DNA of 64,000 bases from Pelagimonas sp050633425. GTDB taxonomy: Bacteria; Pseudomonadota; Alphaproteobacteria; Rhodobacterales; Rhodobacteraceae. The notes beneath the pieces were generated by a model, which saw only the letters and a program-made list of their open reading frames with translations, was not told where the DNA came from and did no database searches. Of the stretch, positions 33,234-42,960 are shown in pieces. Every line of letters starts with the position of its first letter. The stretch's first letter is position 1. A program made the position numbers and the translations under genes. Where the stretch lies: positions 1 through 64,000 of the forward strand of contig NZ_JBOEGM010000004.1 of NCBI RefSeq assembly GCF_050633425.1, written 5' to 3'.

Positions 33234-34259
33234 ATGTCCCAGACCCTGACCCAAATGCGGCGCGAAATCGAAGAGATACCAACGGCCGTTGACCGGCTCT
33301 TGTCTTCAAGCGCCGATGCCATCGCGACCACCATCAGCAAAATCGGGGACGACGTTCCGTTTTTGATGTCTGTGGCGCGTGGATCATCTGATCACGCCTG
33401 TTCGTTTCTGAAGTATGCCTGCGAGCTGGAATTGGGCCTGCCAATGGCCTCTGTTGGCCCCTCTGTCGCGTCAATTTATGGGGCAAAGCTCCAAGTGCCG
33501 AACGCCCTGTGCATATCGGTATCGCAATCAGGCAAAAGCCCCGACATTGTTGAGCTCACACGGGCTTTGACGGCAGGAGGCGCAACCAGCGTCGCGATTA
33601 CCAATGACGCGACGTCCCCCCTGGCGAAGGCGGCAACTGCAACAGTGCCAATTTGCGCGGGGCCGGAACTCAGCGTTGCCGCAACCAAGACCTTTGTCAC
33701 ATCCTTGGTGGCTGGGCTTTGGCTTGTGGCCGAGTTGAAGGGGGACGCAGAGCTGATCAAGGCGATCCGCGCCCTGCCCGAACATCTGGAAAAAGCAACG
33801 CAATGTGATTGGACCGTTGCCGCCAATGCCATCACCGGGTCATCGGTTTTGACCCTGGGGCGCGGGCCGTCTTTTGCGATTTCGAACGAAGCGGCGCTCA
33901 AGTTCAAGGAAACCTGCCAAATCCATGCTGAAAGCTATTCATCAGCCGAAGTGATGCATGGGCCAGTCTCTATCGTAGAGCGTGGATTTCCGGTGATTGG
34001 ATTTGCCGCTGGGGACGCCGCCGAGACATCGTTGGTTGAGGTTGCGGATGCTTTGACCGAAAAGGGCGCATTGGCCTTTGTCACCAGCAAACGCGCCAAG
34101 AAAGCCATTTGCCTGCCGCATCAGCGCACCGATCATTGGCTGACAGATCCGATCTCAACCATTGTGTCGTTCTATACAATGGTCGAAAAGGTCTCGACCG
34201 CGCGGAACATCAACCCCGATGCGCCACGCCACCTAAACAAAGTGACCGAAACCGTATGA
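33234..34259 (+). CDS. SIS-domain glucosamine-6-phosphate deaminase (NagB-II type)
   Basis: A 341-aa protein with two SIS domains and no glutaminase domain. Motifs: MSVARGSSDHACSFLKYACE, SVSQSGKSPDI, AATKTFVTSL, LKFKETCQIHAESYSSAEV with MHGP, and a C-terminal NPDAPRHLNKVTETV like that of GlmS. In the NAG pathway of many Proteobacteria this form replaces NagB, turning GlcN-6-P into fructose-6-P and ammonia. It lies 3 bases after the GntR gene and overlaps nagA. Confidence 0.88.
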   Translation: MSQTLTQMRREIEEIPTAVDRLLSSSADAIATTISKIGDDVPFLMSVARGSSDHACSFLKYACELELGLPMASVGPSVASIYGAKLQVPNALCISVSQSGKSPDIVELTRALTAGGATSVAITNDATSPLAKAATATVPICAGPELSVAATKTFVTSLVAGLWLVAELKGDAELIKAIRALPEHLEKATQCDWTVAANAITGSSVLTLGRGPSFAISNEAALKFKETCQIHAESYSSAEVMHGPVSIVERGFPVIGFAAGDAAETSLVEVADALTEKGALAFVTSKRAKKAICLPHQRTDHWLTDPISTIVSFYTMVEKVSTARNINPDAPRHLNKVTETV

Positions 34260-35392
34260 CCCAATCGCGCCAGATATTTCGAGGCGGTCCGATCTTTGAC
34301 GGTGAACGCCTGCTCATGGATCACTGTTTGATCGTAGAGGCAGGGCGGATTGCTGCGCTCGGGCCGGATAATGGGGGAATGTCAGGCACAGGTGTCGACC
34401 TTGGCGGCGATATTTTGTCGCCGGGTTTTGTTGATCTCCAGGTGAATGGCGGCGATGGCATCATGTTCAACGACGCCCCCAACGTTGAAACCCTACGGCG
34501 GATGGGACAGGCGCATATTGGGCTGGGTGCGACTTCCATTTTACCCACTTTGATCACCGATACAGCGGCCAAAACCGACACTGCGATCAAGGCGGCCAAG
34601 GCCGCAATTGCCGAAGCCGTGCCGGGCATTGCCGGTTTGCACCTTGAGGGGCCGCACCTCTCGACTGAGCGCAAGGGCGCACATTCCGCTGGGCTGATCC
34701 GTCCGATGGGTCCGGGTGATCTGGAGGTGCTGCTAGAGGCGGCGCAAATGCTCCCGGTATTGATGCTGACCATTGCGCCTGAAAATGTCACGTTGGACCA
34801 GGTGCAACAGCTGTCGCAGGCCGGGGCGATTATTTCGCTTGGTCATAGCAACGCCGGTTTTGACACCTGCATGGCCTATGCTCATGCAGGGGCGCGCTGT
34901 GTGACCCACCTGTTCAACGCCATGAGCCAAATGGGAAATCGCGAACCCGGTCTTGTGGGGGCGACCTTGGCAAATGGGGGGCTGTCGGCCGGGCTGATCG
35001 CCGATGCCATCCACGTACATCCCGCCACAATCCGTAATGCCTGGTCCGCAAAACAGGGACCGGGAGAGATATTTCTGGTCAGTGATTCCATGGCCTGCGC
35101 AGGCAGCACAGCCCAGAGTTTTGAAATTGATGGGCGCACAGTGCTGCGGCGGGATGGGCGTTTAACGCTTGAGGATGGAACCTTGGCCGGGGCCGACCTT
35201 GATCTTGCCACCGCACTCCGGGTGATGGTCCAAGAGGTTGGCATAGCGCCCGAGGCGGCCTTGCGGGCCGCAACCTTGGTGCCGGCAAAATTAGCGGGTT
35301 TGGACGCCGGGTATCTGGCACTAGGGGGCAAGGCTGATCTGATCCGCATCGGACCAGACTTCACCCTGCGCCCGCTAACACAGGGCGCTTGA
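34256..35392 (+). CDS. nagA: N-acetylglucosamine-6-phosphate deacetylase
   Basis: A 378-aa amidohydrolase that removes acetate from GlcNAc-6-P. Family motifs in order: SPGFVDLQVNGGDG, HLEGPHLS with the metal-binding Glu, LGHSNAGFD, THLFNAMSQM and FLVSDSMACAG with the catalytic Asp. It starts inside the SIS gene stop (ATGA). It completes conversion of amino sugar to GlcN-6-P for the enzyme encoded just before. Confidence 0.95.
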   Translation: MTQSRQIFRGGPIFDGERLLMDHCLIVEAGRIAALGPDNGGMSGTGVDLGGDILSPGFVDLQVNGGDGIMFNDAPNVETLRRMGQAHIGLGATSILPTLITDTAAKTDTAIKAAKAAIAEAVPGIAGLHLEGPHLSTERKGAHSAGLIRPMGPGDLEVLLEAAQMLPVLMLTIAPENVTLDQVQQLSQAGAIISLGHSNAGFDTCMAYAHAGARCVTHLFNAMSQMGNREPGLVGATLANGGLSAGLIADAIHVHPATIRNAWSAKQGPGEIFLVSDSMACAGSTAQSFEIDGRTVLRRDGRLTLEDGTLAGADLDLATALRVMVQEVGIAPEAALRAATLVPAKLAGLDAGYLALGGKADLIRIGPDFTLRPLTQGA

Positions 35393-35422
35393 CCGACCAA
35401 ACACCAGACCCATTTTGGAGGT

Positions 35423-35752
35423 ATGTTTGTTGAACTTGCCCTTCCTGCGATTGTCTTGATGGTGCTGGCCGTGGTTGTGCCGCGACTGGTCGAAACCTTC
35501 CTACCCGAAACCTTGTTTGGGATGGCGATCATTGCGGCCCTGTCTTCGCTGATCCTTTGGATCTTGGCTTCGCTTGGTTTTGCCATGCTGTACCAATGGG
35601 AAAACCCGCGCCTCGCGGCCCTATTGTTCAGCTCCACAACAAGTTGGCCCTATTTTCTCAACCTTGGGGCCAAAGCCGCCGTCATTTGGGGGCCTGTATT
35701 GGCTTTGACTGTCTCGACCACGCCGCGCCGGTGGAAAACCAACACGTGGTAA
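35423..35752 (+). CDS. Small membrane protein, unknown
   Basis: A 109-aa protein with three hydrophobic segments (about 5-22, 33-58 and 82-97). No family recognised. GGAGG stands almost against the ATG, too close to be ideal, so translation may start a little differently. It follows nagA by 30 bases and could be read from the same transcript. Confidence 0.6.
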   Translation: MFVELALPAIVLMVLAVVVPRLVETFLPETLFGMAIIAALSSLILWILASLGFAMLYQWENPRLAALLFSSTTSWPYFLNLGAKAAVIWGPVLALTVSTTPRRWKTNTW

Positions 35753-35815
35753 GCCACCATATGGTTGAAATTCCTTTTCTCTGCTATCAGGTGACTCATC
35801 AAAGAGAGGTAAGCC

Positions 35816-36082
35816 ATGTTCGCGCTAGGGCGTTTGGTGATTGTAGGGCTGGTTGTGCTGTCGGTGATCTATGTGATCGCCTTGATACGCCTGCGGGCAC
35901 ACAGGCGCGAGAAGCTCAAAGATGAATGGGTCAAAGGCGGCGGCAAAGGTGATTTTCACGATTATGTCGACGACGGGCTGGAAAAACACCAAAAACTACG
36001 GCGTTGGTCGCTGTTTGCACTGGTCTATGGGCTGCCGATCTGCATTGTGGCGAGCATCATCTATCTGACGAATTTCCACTAA
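35816..36082 (+). CDS. Small two-helix membrane protein, unknown
   Basis: An 88-aa protein with one helix at each end (about 5-23 and 64-84) and a polar, charged loop of about 40 residues (RRKEKLKDEW-like, GGGKGDFHDY). The start has GAGAGG upstream. It sits 13 bases before the DUF1523 gene and probably forms a unit with it. Confidence 0.75.
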   Translation: MFALGRLVIVGLVVLSVIYVIALIRLRAHRREKLKDEWVKGGGKGDFHDYVDDGLEKHQKLRRWSLFALVYGLPICIVASIIYLTNFH

Positions 36083-36095
36083 AGGGGGCCGGGTT

Positions 36096-36722
36096 ATGGC
36101 ATATGTCAAATGGGCTTTTATCATCACGTTTTGGGTCATTGTCCTGGCCTTTTTACATTATACCCTGCCTCAGAACGACATCGTTCGTATCACGGACACC
36201 TATGAAAAGCGGGTCGATCCCGGTGAAAACAGCTGGTTCTGGGCGCAGGCCGATGTTGGAACCGATGGCACTTTGCCAACGCGCGATGTGTTTTTCATCC
36301 AAACTGTGAATGCCGATGGCAACATCATGGTCTATCGCAACGAAGATACCGGGTGGAGCTGGCCGCCCTATTTCAAATTTGACACCTCGAACCTCTATGC
36401 CGAGGCCGGTGATCTCAAGTCGTCGTCCGACGCGCCGCGCTGGGTTGCAATACGCCACTATGGGTGGCGCAACGAGTTCATAACGATCTTTCCCAACGCC
36501 GTTTCAGTGCGTGAAGTGGACAGCCCCGACGTGCGGATCATTCCTTGGATGAACATCGCGATATTGGTCACGCTGTTTGCGATTTTCTGGGCGATCCGAG
36601 TGCGCTGGAAACGCTTTCAGGCCAAGCGCATCGCGCCTGTGGTCCAAAGTGTCGAAGACAAGATCGACGATGGCGGTGATTGGTTGAAAGAGACCTTTAG
36701 CAGCGACAAACCTGCCCGCTAA
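36096..36722 (+). CDS. DUF1523 family membrane protein
   Basis: A 208-aa protein with an N-terminal membrane helix (about 5-24), a soluble domain of about 125 residues containing the WSWPPYFKFDTSNL and RHYGWRNEFITIFPNAV motifs of DUF1523, and a second helix (about 153-171) followed by a charged tail. Topology suggests the soluble domain faces the periplasm. Function is unknown; the family is common in Roseobacters. It is convergent with the VOC gene, overlapping by 4 bases. Confidence 0.85.
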   Translation: MAYVKWAFIITFWVIVLAFLHYTLPQNDIVRITDTYEKRVDPGENSWFWAQADVGTDGTLPTRDVFFIQTVNADGNIMVYRNEDTGWSWPPYFKFDTSNLYAEAGDLKSSSDAPRWVAIRHYGWRNEFITIFPNAVSVREVDSPDVRIIPWMNIAILVTLFAIFWAIRVRWKRFQAKRIAPVVQSVEDKIDDGGDWLKETFSSDKPAR

Positions 36723-37054
36723 ATATCTTCTGAACAGATGTCTCGGTTGACTTCCATTAGCTCAACCGGGGCTCCGTTCACTTCAACAAACGCGACTGTC
36801 AGGCCGGGAATCGGGCTATTGGGTTCGATGATGATCTTATGGCCTTGCAAGGCTTGGGCCAAATCCTCGACCTCAAACGCGACATGGGCAATCGACTTGA
36901 CCAGATCAGGGTAAGGCGCGTCCTCGTCATAGCGCTGCCACTGAATGCCGAACGGATTGTTCTTGTGGTCGCTGACCGTCATTGCCAATTTTGGCAGCGG
37001 GATTTCTCCGTCAAAACGCCCGGTTGTCGGAATGCCAATATGGTTGAATTTCAT
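36719..37054 (-). CDS. VOC-fold (glyoxalase-like) protein
   Basis: A 111-aa protein with the vicinal-oxygen-chelate shape: KFNHIGIPT at the start, HVAFEVEDL in the middle and APVELMEVNR at the end, giving a possible His-His-Glu metal set. The substrate is unknown. The start at 37054 has AAGGTG upstream. It lies 82 bases after soeC on the same strand and could be the last gene of the sulfonate unit, although no VOC enzyme is known to be needed there. Confidence 0.75.
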   Translation of the reverse strand: MKFNHIGIPTTGRFDGEIPLPKLAMTVSDHKNNPFGIQWQRYDEDAPYPDLVKSIAHVAFEVEDLAQALQGHKIIIEPNSPIPGLTVAFVEVNGAPVELMEVNRDICSEDI

Positions 37055-37135
37055 CACCTTGCCCCAAGAGTCGCTGTGGTGGCGGACTCTAGGGACATCG
37101 CGATACAAGACAAGCATCGGCGGATCACGTCGCTG

Positions 37136-38008
37136 TTATCGTTTGCCGTAATACAGCCCGACAACATGTTCGGCCTGCGCAAAGAACAACCATCGCGCCA
37201 CGACAACCCCGGTGAGGTGGGACAAAACCGCAAGGATTGCCATGAGATGATGCGGGTTGGTTAGTAAGATCAACAGCGGCAGCACTGCCATCAGCCCCAG
37301 CGAGATCAGGCGCAATTTGTCACCATGTTTGCGCCCGACCACATAGACAAATTCGTTGAGCAGATAGTTGGTCCCGGTATGGGGCGGTTCAAAGGCGCGC
37401 ACCTTGCCGCGCGACCCAAGGCCGGTGGCGCTCCCAATGTCAGAGCCCGCGTCGGAAAACCGTTGATCCCCTTGCCAAAACCAATAGGCCTGAACGCCGC
37501 CCGCCACCGCGATCAAGAAGATCGCCATCGAAATCTTACCCGCCAAAAGTGCGCCTCCACCAAGGGCGAGGCTAAAAAACAGGGCCGGGGTTGACCAGTG
37601 ATGCCAGCGCGGAACCGTTTTAAGCTGGGTATAGATCATCGAGGTTGTGCCAACAGTTGCGAGGCAAGCCAAGGCACCCAACCAGCCAAGCGGTGGAATA
37701 TGGATGCCAAGGATGATCAGGAAAAACGCATAAAGCCCCATCAGAGTTAGGGCGGCGGCGGCGGCCCATGCTTCGCGCGAGAGCCAGCTAGACCGCCATT
37801 GGCTAAAGGCTTTGAGCGCGCGTTCGGGATGACCAAGGTGAAACGTCGATGCCAGCAACCCACCGACAGTCAGAGCAAACGCGATGAGGAAGAACGTAAA
37901 GCCGACCCAGCCGCGATTGGGATCGGGGTCAATACCAAGCCAGAACAACAAGCCAAGGCCAAGCCCCGACAAAGTGGTGAAAACGATGACGGAAGGTGCG
38001 GGATGCAT
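37136..38008 (-). CDS. soeC: SoeC, membrane anchor of sulfite dehydrogenase
   Basis: A 290-aa DmsC/NrfD-type membrane protein with eight predicted helices. It anchors the catalytic and iron-sulfur subunits to the inner membrane and hands electrons to quinone. Visible signs are HLGHPERALKAFSQWRSSWL near residue 70 and SREAW. The ATG shares one base with the soeB stop (TGATG). Confidence 0.88.
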   Translation of the reverse strand: MHPAPSVIVFTTLSGLGLGLLFWLGIDPDPNRGWVGFTFFLIAFALTVGGLLASTFHLGHPERALKAFSQWRSSWLSREAWAAAAALTLMGLYAFFLIILGIHIPPLGWLGALACLATVGTTSMIYTQLKTVPRWHHWSTPALFFSLALGGGALLAGKISMAIFLIAVAGGVQAYWFWQGDQRFSDAGSDIGSATGLGSRGKVRAFEPPHTGTNYLLNEFVYVVGRKHGDKLRLISLGLMAVLPLLILLTNPHHLMAILAVLSHLTGVVVARWLFFAQAEHVVGLYYGKR

Positions 38009-38757
38009 CAGAGTTTCTCCAAAGCTTTGTCGAGCCACCCGAGGAAGCCCTGCGGCTCAGATGCGACAGGGTCAAGCCATGGAGCCAATACGTCAACTTC
38101 GCCTTCCCAGGTATCCTTGGGTTTGGGCGGTAGGTATTTGTTGACCGGTTTGGTGCCGAGTTCGGGCATCAAATCCATGCCGCCGCGCTCGGCCGAAAGC
38201 TTGGACACATTGCTGTCGGGATCGGCAAAATCCCCAAAATGGCGCGCACCAGCGGGGCAAGTCCGTACGCATGCCGGTTCGCGATCTATTTCGGGCAGGT
38301 TTTCGTTGTAGATGCGGTCGACGCACAGGGTGCATTTCTTCATCACCCCTTCGGCAGCATCAAGTTCGCGGGCACCATAGGGGCAAGACCATGCACAAAG
38401 GCCACACCCGATGCAGTCGCTTTCGTTGACCAAAACAATGCCGTCTTCGACGCGTTTGTAGCTGGCTCCGGTCGGGCAGACGGTGACACAGGGCGCATCG
38501 TCGCAATGCAAACAAGACTTGGGAAAATGGACAAGTTGTGCCGCGCCTTGATCCGGCTGGACTTCGTAACTGTGAACGCGGTTGAGGAAGGTGCCAACAG
38601 GATCACCGCCATAAGGGTCTTGATCAGACAGCGGCGCACCATAGTTTTCGGTGTTCCAGCCTTTGCAGGAAATCACGCAGGCATGGCAGCCAACGCAGGT
38701 ATCAAGATCAATGACCAGGCCGAGCTTGCGTTGTGTTGTTTCGGGAAGTGAGGTCAT
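38008..38757 (-). CDS. soeB: SoeB, iron-sulfur subunit of sulfite dehydrogenase
   Basis: A 249-aa electron-transfer protein with four cysteine groups for [4Fe-4S] clusters: CVGCHACVISCK, CLHCDDAPCVTVCP, CIGCGLCAWSCPYG, and CTLCVDR paired with CVRTCPAG. This is the DmsB/PhsB pattern. There is no signal peptide, consistent with cytoplasmic SoeAB. The start at 38757 fits the domain start; a longer frame runs into soeA. It carries electrons from SoeA to SoeC. Confidence 0.92.
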   Translation of the reverse strand: MTSLPETTQRKLGLVIDLDTCVGCHACVISCKGWNTENYGAPLSDQDPYGGDPVGTFLNRVHSYEVQPDQGAAQLVHFPKSCLHCDDAPCVTVCPTGASYKRVEDGIVLVNESDCIGCGLCAWSCPYGARELDAAEGVMKKCTLCVDRIYNENLPEIDREPACVRTCPAGARHFGDFADPDSNVSKLSAERGGMDLMPELGTKPVNKYLPPKPKDTWEGEVDVLAPWLDPVASEPQGFLGWLDKALEKL

Positions 38758-38851
38758 GGGTGGGCCTCCGGGTTTGGGTATGTTGCAATGTGGCGCATGG
38801 GGGTCAGACGCCGACCTCCCAGAGTGTTCTTGGTATGTTGGCAGGGTAAGA

Positions 38852-41683
38852 TCATTTGCCCACCTTCCAGCGAAGCTCTTTGGGGCCGGTACCAACGGGG
38901 GACTTTTGTGGCGCAAAACCGGGTTGGCTTTGGTCGGCGGGGCTGGTGGTTTTTTCGATACGCACCTTGAGGTCAAACCAAGCGGCTTGGCCCGTGATTG
39001 GGTCGGAATTGGCCCAGCGCTGTCCATCACCGCGGGGCGGTAGGAGTTCATTGATCAAGTGGTTGAGAAGGAAACCTTTGGTGGCTTCGGGCGCATCATG
39101 TTCAAGCGCCCAAGCCCCCTTGCGTTTACCAATGGCGTTCCACGTCCAGACTGTGTTTTCATTCAACGCCGCCATTTCCATCACAGGAACCGTGATTTCC
39201 CCGTGGGCCGAGCTGACCCGCGCCCAATCACCATCGCTGAGGTCGTGTTCACGCATCAGTTTGGTCGGCAGATAGAGCGGATTGCGGCCGTGGAGTTGAC
39301 GTAGCCACGCGTTTTGGGTGCCCCAGCTATGATACATCGCCATCGGGCGTTGCGTCAGCGCGTGAACCGGATACCGCTTGGGATCGACCATGGTGCCTTC
39401 GAACGGCTCGTACCAAATTGGCAGCGGGTCCATGACTTTTTTCAGACGGTCGCGGAGATGCTCGGGGGGTTGATGCGCACCGATGCCTTCGGCGGCGCGT
39501 TGAAATTTGCGCACCGGTTCCGAATAGAGCTGAAAGATATAGGGGGCCGGGGCATCGTAAAGGCCAAGATCAACCGCCCAATCCTGATAGGATGTGTTCC
39601 ACGGTTTGAAATAGGTGGCCCCGTCAGGAATGTGATGGACGTGAAAGCCACCATTTTTGATGTAGCTGTCAAGTTGCGCCGCGTTTGGCGCGCCACGGCC
39701 AGTGCTTGGGCCATCTTCGCCAATGCGCCAGCCGGTTAGCGGGCCAATGCCGGGTTTGCGTTCGTGATTGATAATATAGTCTGCGTAATCGGCGTATCTC
39801 GGGCTCCCGTCGTCCTTGACGAAATGCGGCAGGCCAAGTTTAGCCCCAAGTTGGATCAAGGCCGATTGAAAACCACGCACGTCACGATCAGGTTCGACAA
39901 CCGGCCATCGGATCGCATCGGCGGCCCCGTCGGGTTCCGAAATCGGGCGGTCCAGCATCGAGATGCAATCATGTCGCTCAAGATAGGTGGTATCGGGCAG
40001 GATCAGGTCGGCATAGGCCACCATTTCCGAGCTATAGGCATCGGAATAAATGATGTTGGGAATGACGTAATTGCCGTTTTCATCCTTGTCCGTCAGCATC
40101 TTCATAACGCCAGACGTGTTCATCGACGAATTCCAGGACATATTGGCCATGTACAAGAAAAGGGTGTCGATCTTGTAAGGGTCACCGGCATGGGCATTTG
40201 CAATAACCATATGCATCAAACCATGCGACGACATGGGGTTTTCCCAAGTAAACGCTTTGTCGATCCGCGCCGGGGTGCCGTCTTTGTTGATCATCAGGTC
40301 TTCGGGACCAAGGACAAAGCCAAGATGCGGGCCATCCAGGGGCGCGCCGGGCGTGACGCCACAATGCGGCCTTGGGTGGGCTTCGACGGGTTTGGGATAG
40401 GGCGGTTTGAACCGATAACCGCCAGGCGTTTCGACCGCGCCAAGCAGGATTTGCAGCACATGCAACGCCCGACAGGTTTGAAACCCGTTCGAATGGGCTG
40501 AAATCCCGCGCATCGCGTGGAAAGACACCGGGCGGCCAACCATTTTTGCATGTGTTTCACCGCGAAAATCCGTCCATTCCTGATCAAGAACAATCGGTTC
40601 TTCAAAGGCTACCCGCGCCAATTCCGCCGCCAACGCCCGGATGCGCGCCGCCGGAATACCGCAGCGCTCGGCCACGGCTTCGGGCGCATATTGCGGATCG
40701 AGGTATTTCTCGGCCATCCGGTGCATGACCGCATGATGCGTCACCCCGGCCCGACGAATGTGACCGGTGAGATCAGGCATAATGCCAGGCTTATCAAAGG
40801 CGACGAGCTCTTTGGTGTTGCGGTCAATCACCTGCGGCTTGCCATCGCCATCGCGCAGGAAAAGCCCATAGTTTTCGGATTTTGGATCACAATCCAGCAA
40901 TACTGGCGCATTTGTGTAGCGCGCCAGATAATCCAGATCGATACGCCCAGCTTTGAGCAGTTCATGAACTATGGCGAGGATAAATAACCCATCCGTACCC
41001 GGCGTGATACCAACCCATTCATCGGCGACGGCGTTATAGCCAGATCGGATCGGGTTCACGCCGATCACTTTGGCACCACGCGCCTTGATTTTGCCAATGC
41101 CCGCCTTGATCGGATTGCTGTCATGATCTTCGGCGACACCAAAGATCATAAACAGTTTGGTATGTTCCCAGTCGGGTTGACCAAATTCCCAAAACGCACC
41201 GCCCATCGTATAGATGCCAGCCGTCGCCATATTGACTGAGCAAAACCCACCATGCGCCGCATAATTTGGGGTGCCAAAACTTTGCGCCCAAAAGCTTGTC
41301 AGAGACTGAGATTGATCCCGTCCCGTAAAGAAAGCCAGCTTTTCGGGGGCGTTTTCGCGCAACGGCTTGAGATGAGACACGGCGATCTCAAAGGCCTCGT
41401 CCCAGCTGATCTCTTCGAACTCGCCCGAGCCGCGGGGACCGACCCTTTTGAGAGGCGCGCGCAAGCGTGACGAAGCGTTGTGCTGCATGATACCCGCCGA
41501 GCCTTTGGCACAGAGGACCCCCTTGTTGACGGGATGATCGCGGTTGCCTTCGATATAGGCGACCTTGCCGTCTTTCATATGCACATTGATCCCGCAGCGG
41601 CAGGCGCACATGTAACAGGTTGTTTGACGAATCTCGTCAGATACCTTGGGGCTCGTGTCTAGTTCAGGTGGCTGGAATGTCAT
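38852..41683 (-). CDS. soeA: SoeA, molybdopterin sulfite dehydrogenase (quinone) catalytic subunit
   Basis: A 943-aa molybdenum oxidoreductase. The N-terminal cluster motif CYMCACRCGINVHMK plus GVLCAKG binds a [4Fe-4S] centre; molybdopterin-binding domains follow, ending with a dinucleotide-binding domain (QRPMAMYHSWGTQNAWLR). There is no Tat signal, unlike DMSO or thiosulfate reductases, which points to cytoplasmic SoeABC that oxidises sulfite to sulfate. Position downstream of xsc, whose product is sulfite, supports this. Polysulfide reductase-like activity is the main alternative. Confidence 0.9.
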   Translation of the reverse strand: MTFQPPELDTSPKVSDEIRQTTCYMCACRCGINVHMKDGKVAYIEGNRDHPVNKGVLCAKGSAGIMQHNASSRLRAPLKRVGPRGSGEFEEISWDEAFEIAVSHLKPLRENAPEKLAFFTGRDQSQSLTSFWAQSFGTPNYAAHGGFCSVNMATAGIYTMGGAFWEFGQPDWEHTKLFMIFGVAEDHDSNPIKAGIGKIKARGAKVIGVNPIRSGYNAVADEWVGITPGTDGLFILAIVHELLKAGRIDLDYLARYTNAPVLLDCDPKSENYGLFLRDGDGKPQVIDRNTKELVAFDKPGIMPDLTGHIRRAGVTHHAVMHRMAEKYLDPQYAPEAVAERCGIPAARIRALAAELARVAFEEPIVLDQEWTDFRGETHAKMVGRPVSFHAMRGISAHSNGFQTCRALHVLQILLGAVETPGGYRFKPPYPKPVEAHPRPHCGVTPGAPLDGPHLGFVLGPEDLMINKDGTPARIDKAFTWENPMSSHGLMHMVIANAHAGDPYKIDTLFLYMANMSWNSSMNTSGVMKMLTDKDENGNYVIPNIIYSDAYSSEMVAYADLILPDTTYLERHDCISMLDRPISEPDGAADAIRWPVVEPDRDVRGFQSALIQLGAKLGLPHFVKDDGSPRYADYADYIINHERKPGIGPLTGWRIGEDGPSTGRGAPNAAQLDSYIKNGGFHVHHIPDGATYFKPWNTSYQDWAVDLGLYDAPAPYIFQLYSEPVRKFQRAAEGIGAHQPPEHLRDRLKKVMDPLPIWYEPFEGTMVDPKRYPVHALTQRPMAMYHSWGTQNAWLRQLHGRNPLYLPTKLMREHDLSDGDWARVSSAHGEITVPVMEMAALNENTVWTWNAIGKRKGAWALEHDAPEATKGFLLNHLINELLPPRGDGQRWANSDPITGQAAWFDLKVRIEKTTSPADQSQPGFAPQKSPVGTGPKELRWKVGK

Positions 41684-41711
41684 CTGGCGCCCTTTTTGCT
41701 GCGGTTTGCGT

Positions 41712-42749
41712 TTAGGTGATTAATCGTATCCCAATCAGGATGAAGGCCCCGATAAAGAGTGTTTCGACAACGATCAGGGCAATGGCGGCCATGCCGACAC
41801 CAAGCACCTGTTTAAGATTGGTTTTCATGCCCACGGCAGCAATGGCTATGAGCAAGAGCCAGCGCGAGGCCTGGCTCAGGAACTCGGCCAGAAAGCCCGG
41901 AATGAGATGGGCGGAATTCAGACCTGCGAGGATCAAAAAGGCCAGAACAAAGAACGGCAAAAGTGGCGGGCGCTTCTGGCCCGGATTGGCCTCGGCCATT
42001 GAGCGGATCGCGATGGATGCGACCAAAACCACAGGGGCCAGCATTGCCACGCGGATCAGTTTAACCAATGTCGCGGTGTCGCCTGTTTCAACCGAAATCG
42101 AGAAACCCGCACCGACCACCTGCGCAACGTCATGGATGGTGCCACCGATGAAAACACCGGCTTCGGTTGTGTTCATGTCCATCGTTTTGGCAAGGATAGG
42201 GTAGAGGATCATCGCCAATGTCGACAAAACGGTGACGCCGACCACCGTGAAAATCAATCGCTCCTCTGAGCGTTCATCGCGGGGAAGGATTGCCCCCAAG
42301 GCCATGGCTGCGCTGGCCCCACAAATTGCAACCGAGCCTGCGGTCAAAAGCGAAAACCGCCACCTGTGGCCAAAGAGACGCCCAATCGCGAGACCAAAAG
42401 CAATTGTTGCCAACACGCCACCGATGACCAGCGCGATCAAAGGGGCCCCTAGCCCCACCAGCAAATCCACACTAATCCGCGCGCCCAAAAACGCGACCCC
42501 AACCCGCAGGACCGTCCGGGCGGAAAAGGCGATGCCGGGCGCGGCTTTTTCATCTTCGGACAGGAAGGCAACGGCGATGCCAAGAAGCAAGGCCATCAAC
42601 ATTGCCGGTGTGGCATAGTGTTCAGACAGAAACTTGGCCGTGACCGCAACCAACACGGACACAGCCACGCCGGGAAACATAACCCTGGTCTGTTCGGTCA
42701 GGTTTGAGACGCTGAAGGGCGCAAGGAAAGATGTCTGTGTGTCCGCCAT
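41712..42749 (-). CDS. YeiH-family putative sulfate/sulfite exporter (TauZ-like)
   Basis: A 345-aa protein of the UPF0324/YeiH family with about ten hydrophobic segments; motifs VAFLGARIS, ICGASAAMALG and GGTIHDVAQVVGAG are characteristic. Related genes beside xsc in Roseobacters are thought to export the sulfite or sulfate made during sulfonate use. Here it stands between pta and soeA, 28 bases from the latter. Confidence 0.87.
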   Translation of the reverse strand: MADTQTSFLAPFSVSNLTEQTRVMFPGVAVSVLVAVTAKFLSEHYATPAMLMALLLGIAVAFLSEDEKAAPGIAFSARTVLRVGVAFLGARISVDLLVGLGAPLIALVIGGVLATIAFGLAIGRLFGHRWRFSLLTAGSVAICGASAAMALGAILPRDERSEERLIFTVVGVTVLSTLAMILYPILAKTMDMNTTEAGVFIGGTIHDVAQVVGAGFSISVETGDTATLVKLIRVAMLAPVVLVASIAIRSMAEANPGQKRPPLLPFFVLAFLILAGLNSAHLIPGFLAEFLSQASRWLLLIAIAAVGMKTNLKQVLGVGMAAIALIVVETLFIGAFILIGIRLIT

Positions 42750-42960
42750 TTGGCTGGCCTTTCAAGGGTGGAACGGCACGGGATTAGCCATATCCATAGT
42801 CGAGTGTGAGCGTTTCAAGTTGCCCAGATACGGTTTGGCACCTGCCCCAGAGAGGCTAGGCCATAAGGGGCAGAAACACACGATGGATCAATTCGTGTCA
42901 TTAATCGGCATTTGGGCGTGTTGGACGGCTTCATAAGGGCCAGCATCCAGCGCGGGGGCA

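Noticed and set aside
42750..42960. Open frame of about 25 codons after pta ending in TGA
   Set aside because: No start codon or ribosome site; could be a remnant, but nothing supports translation.
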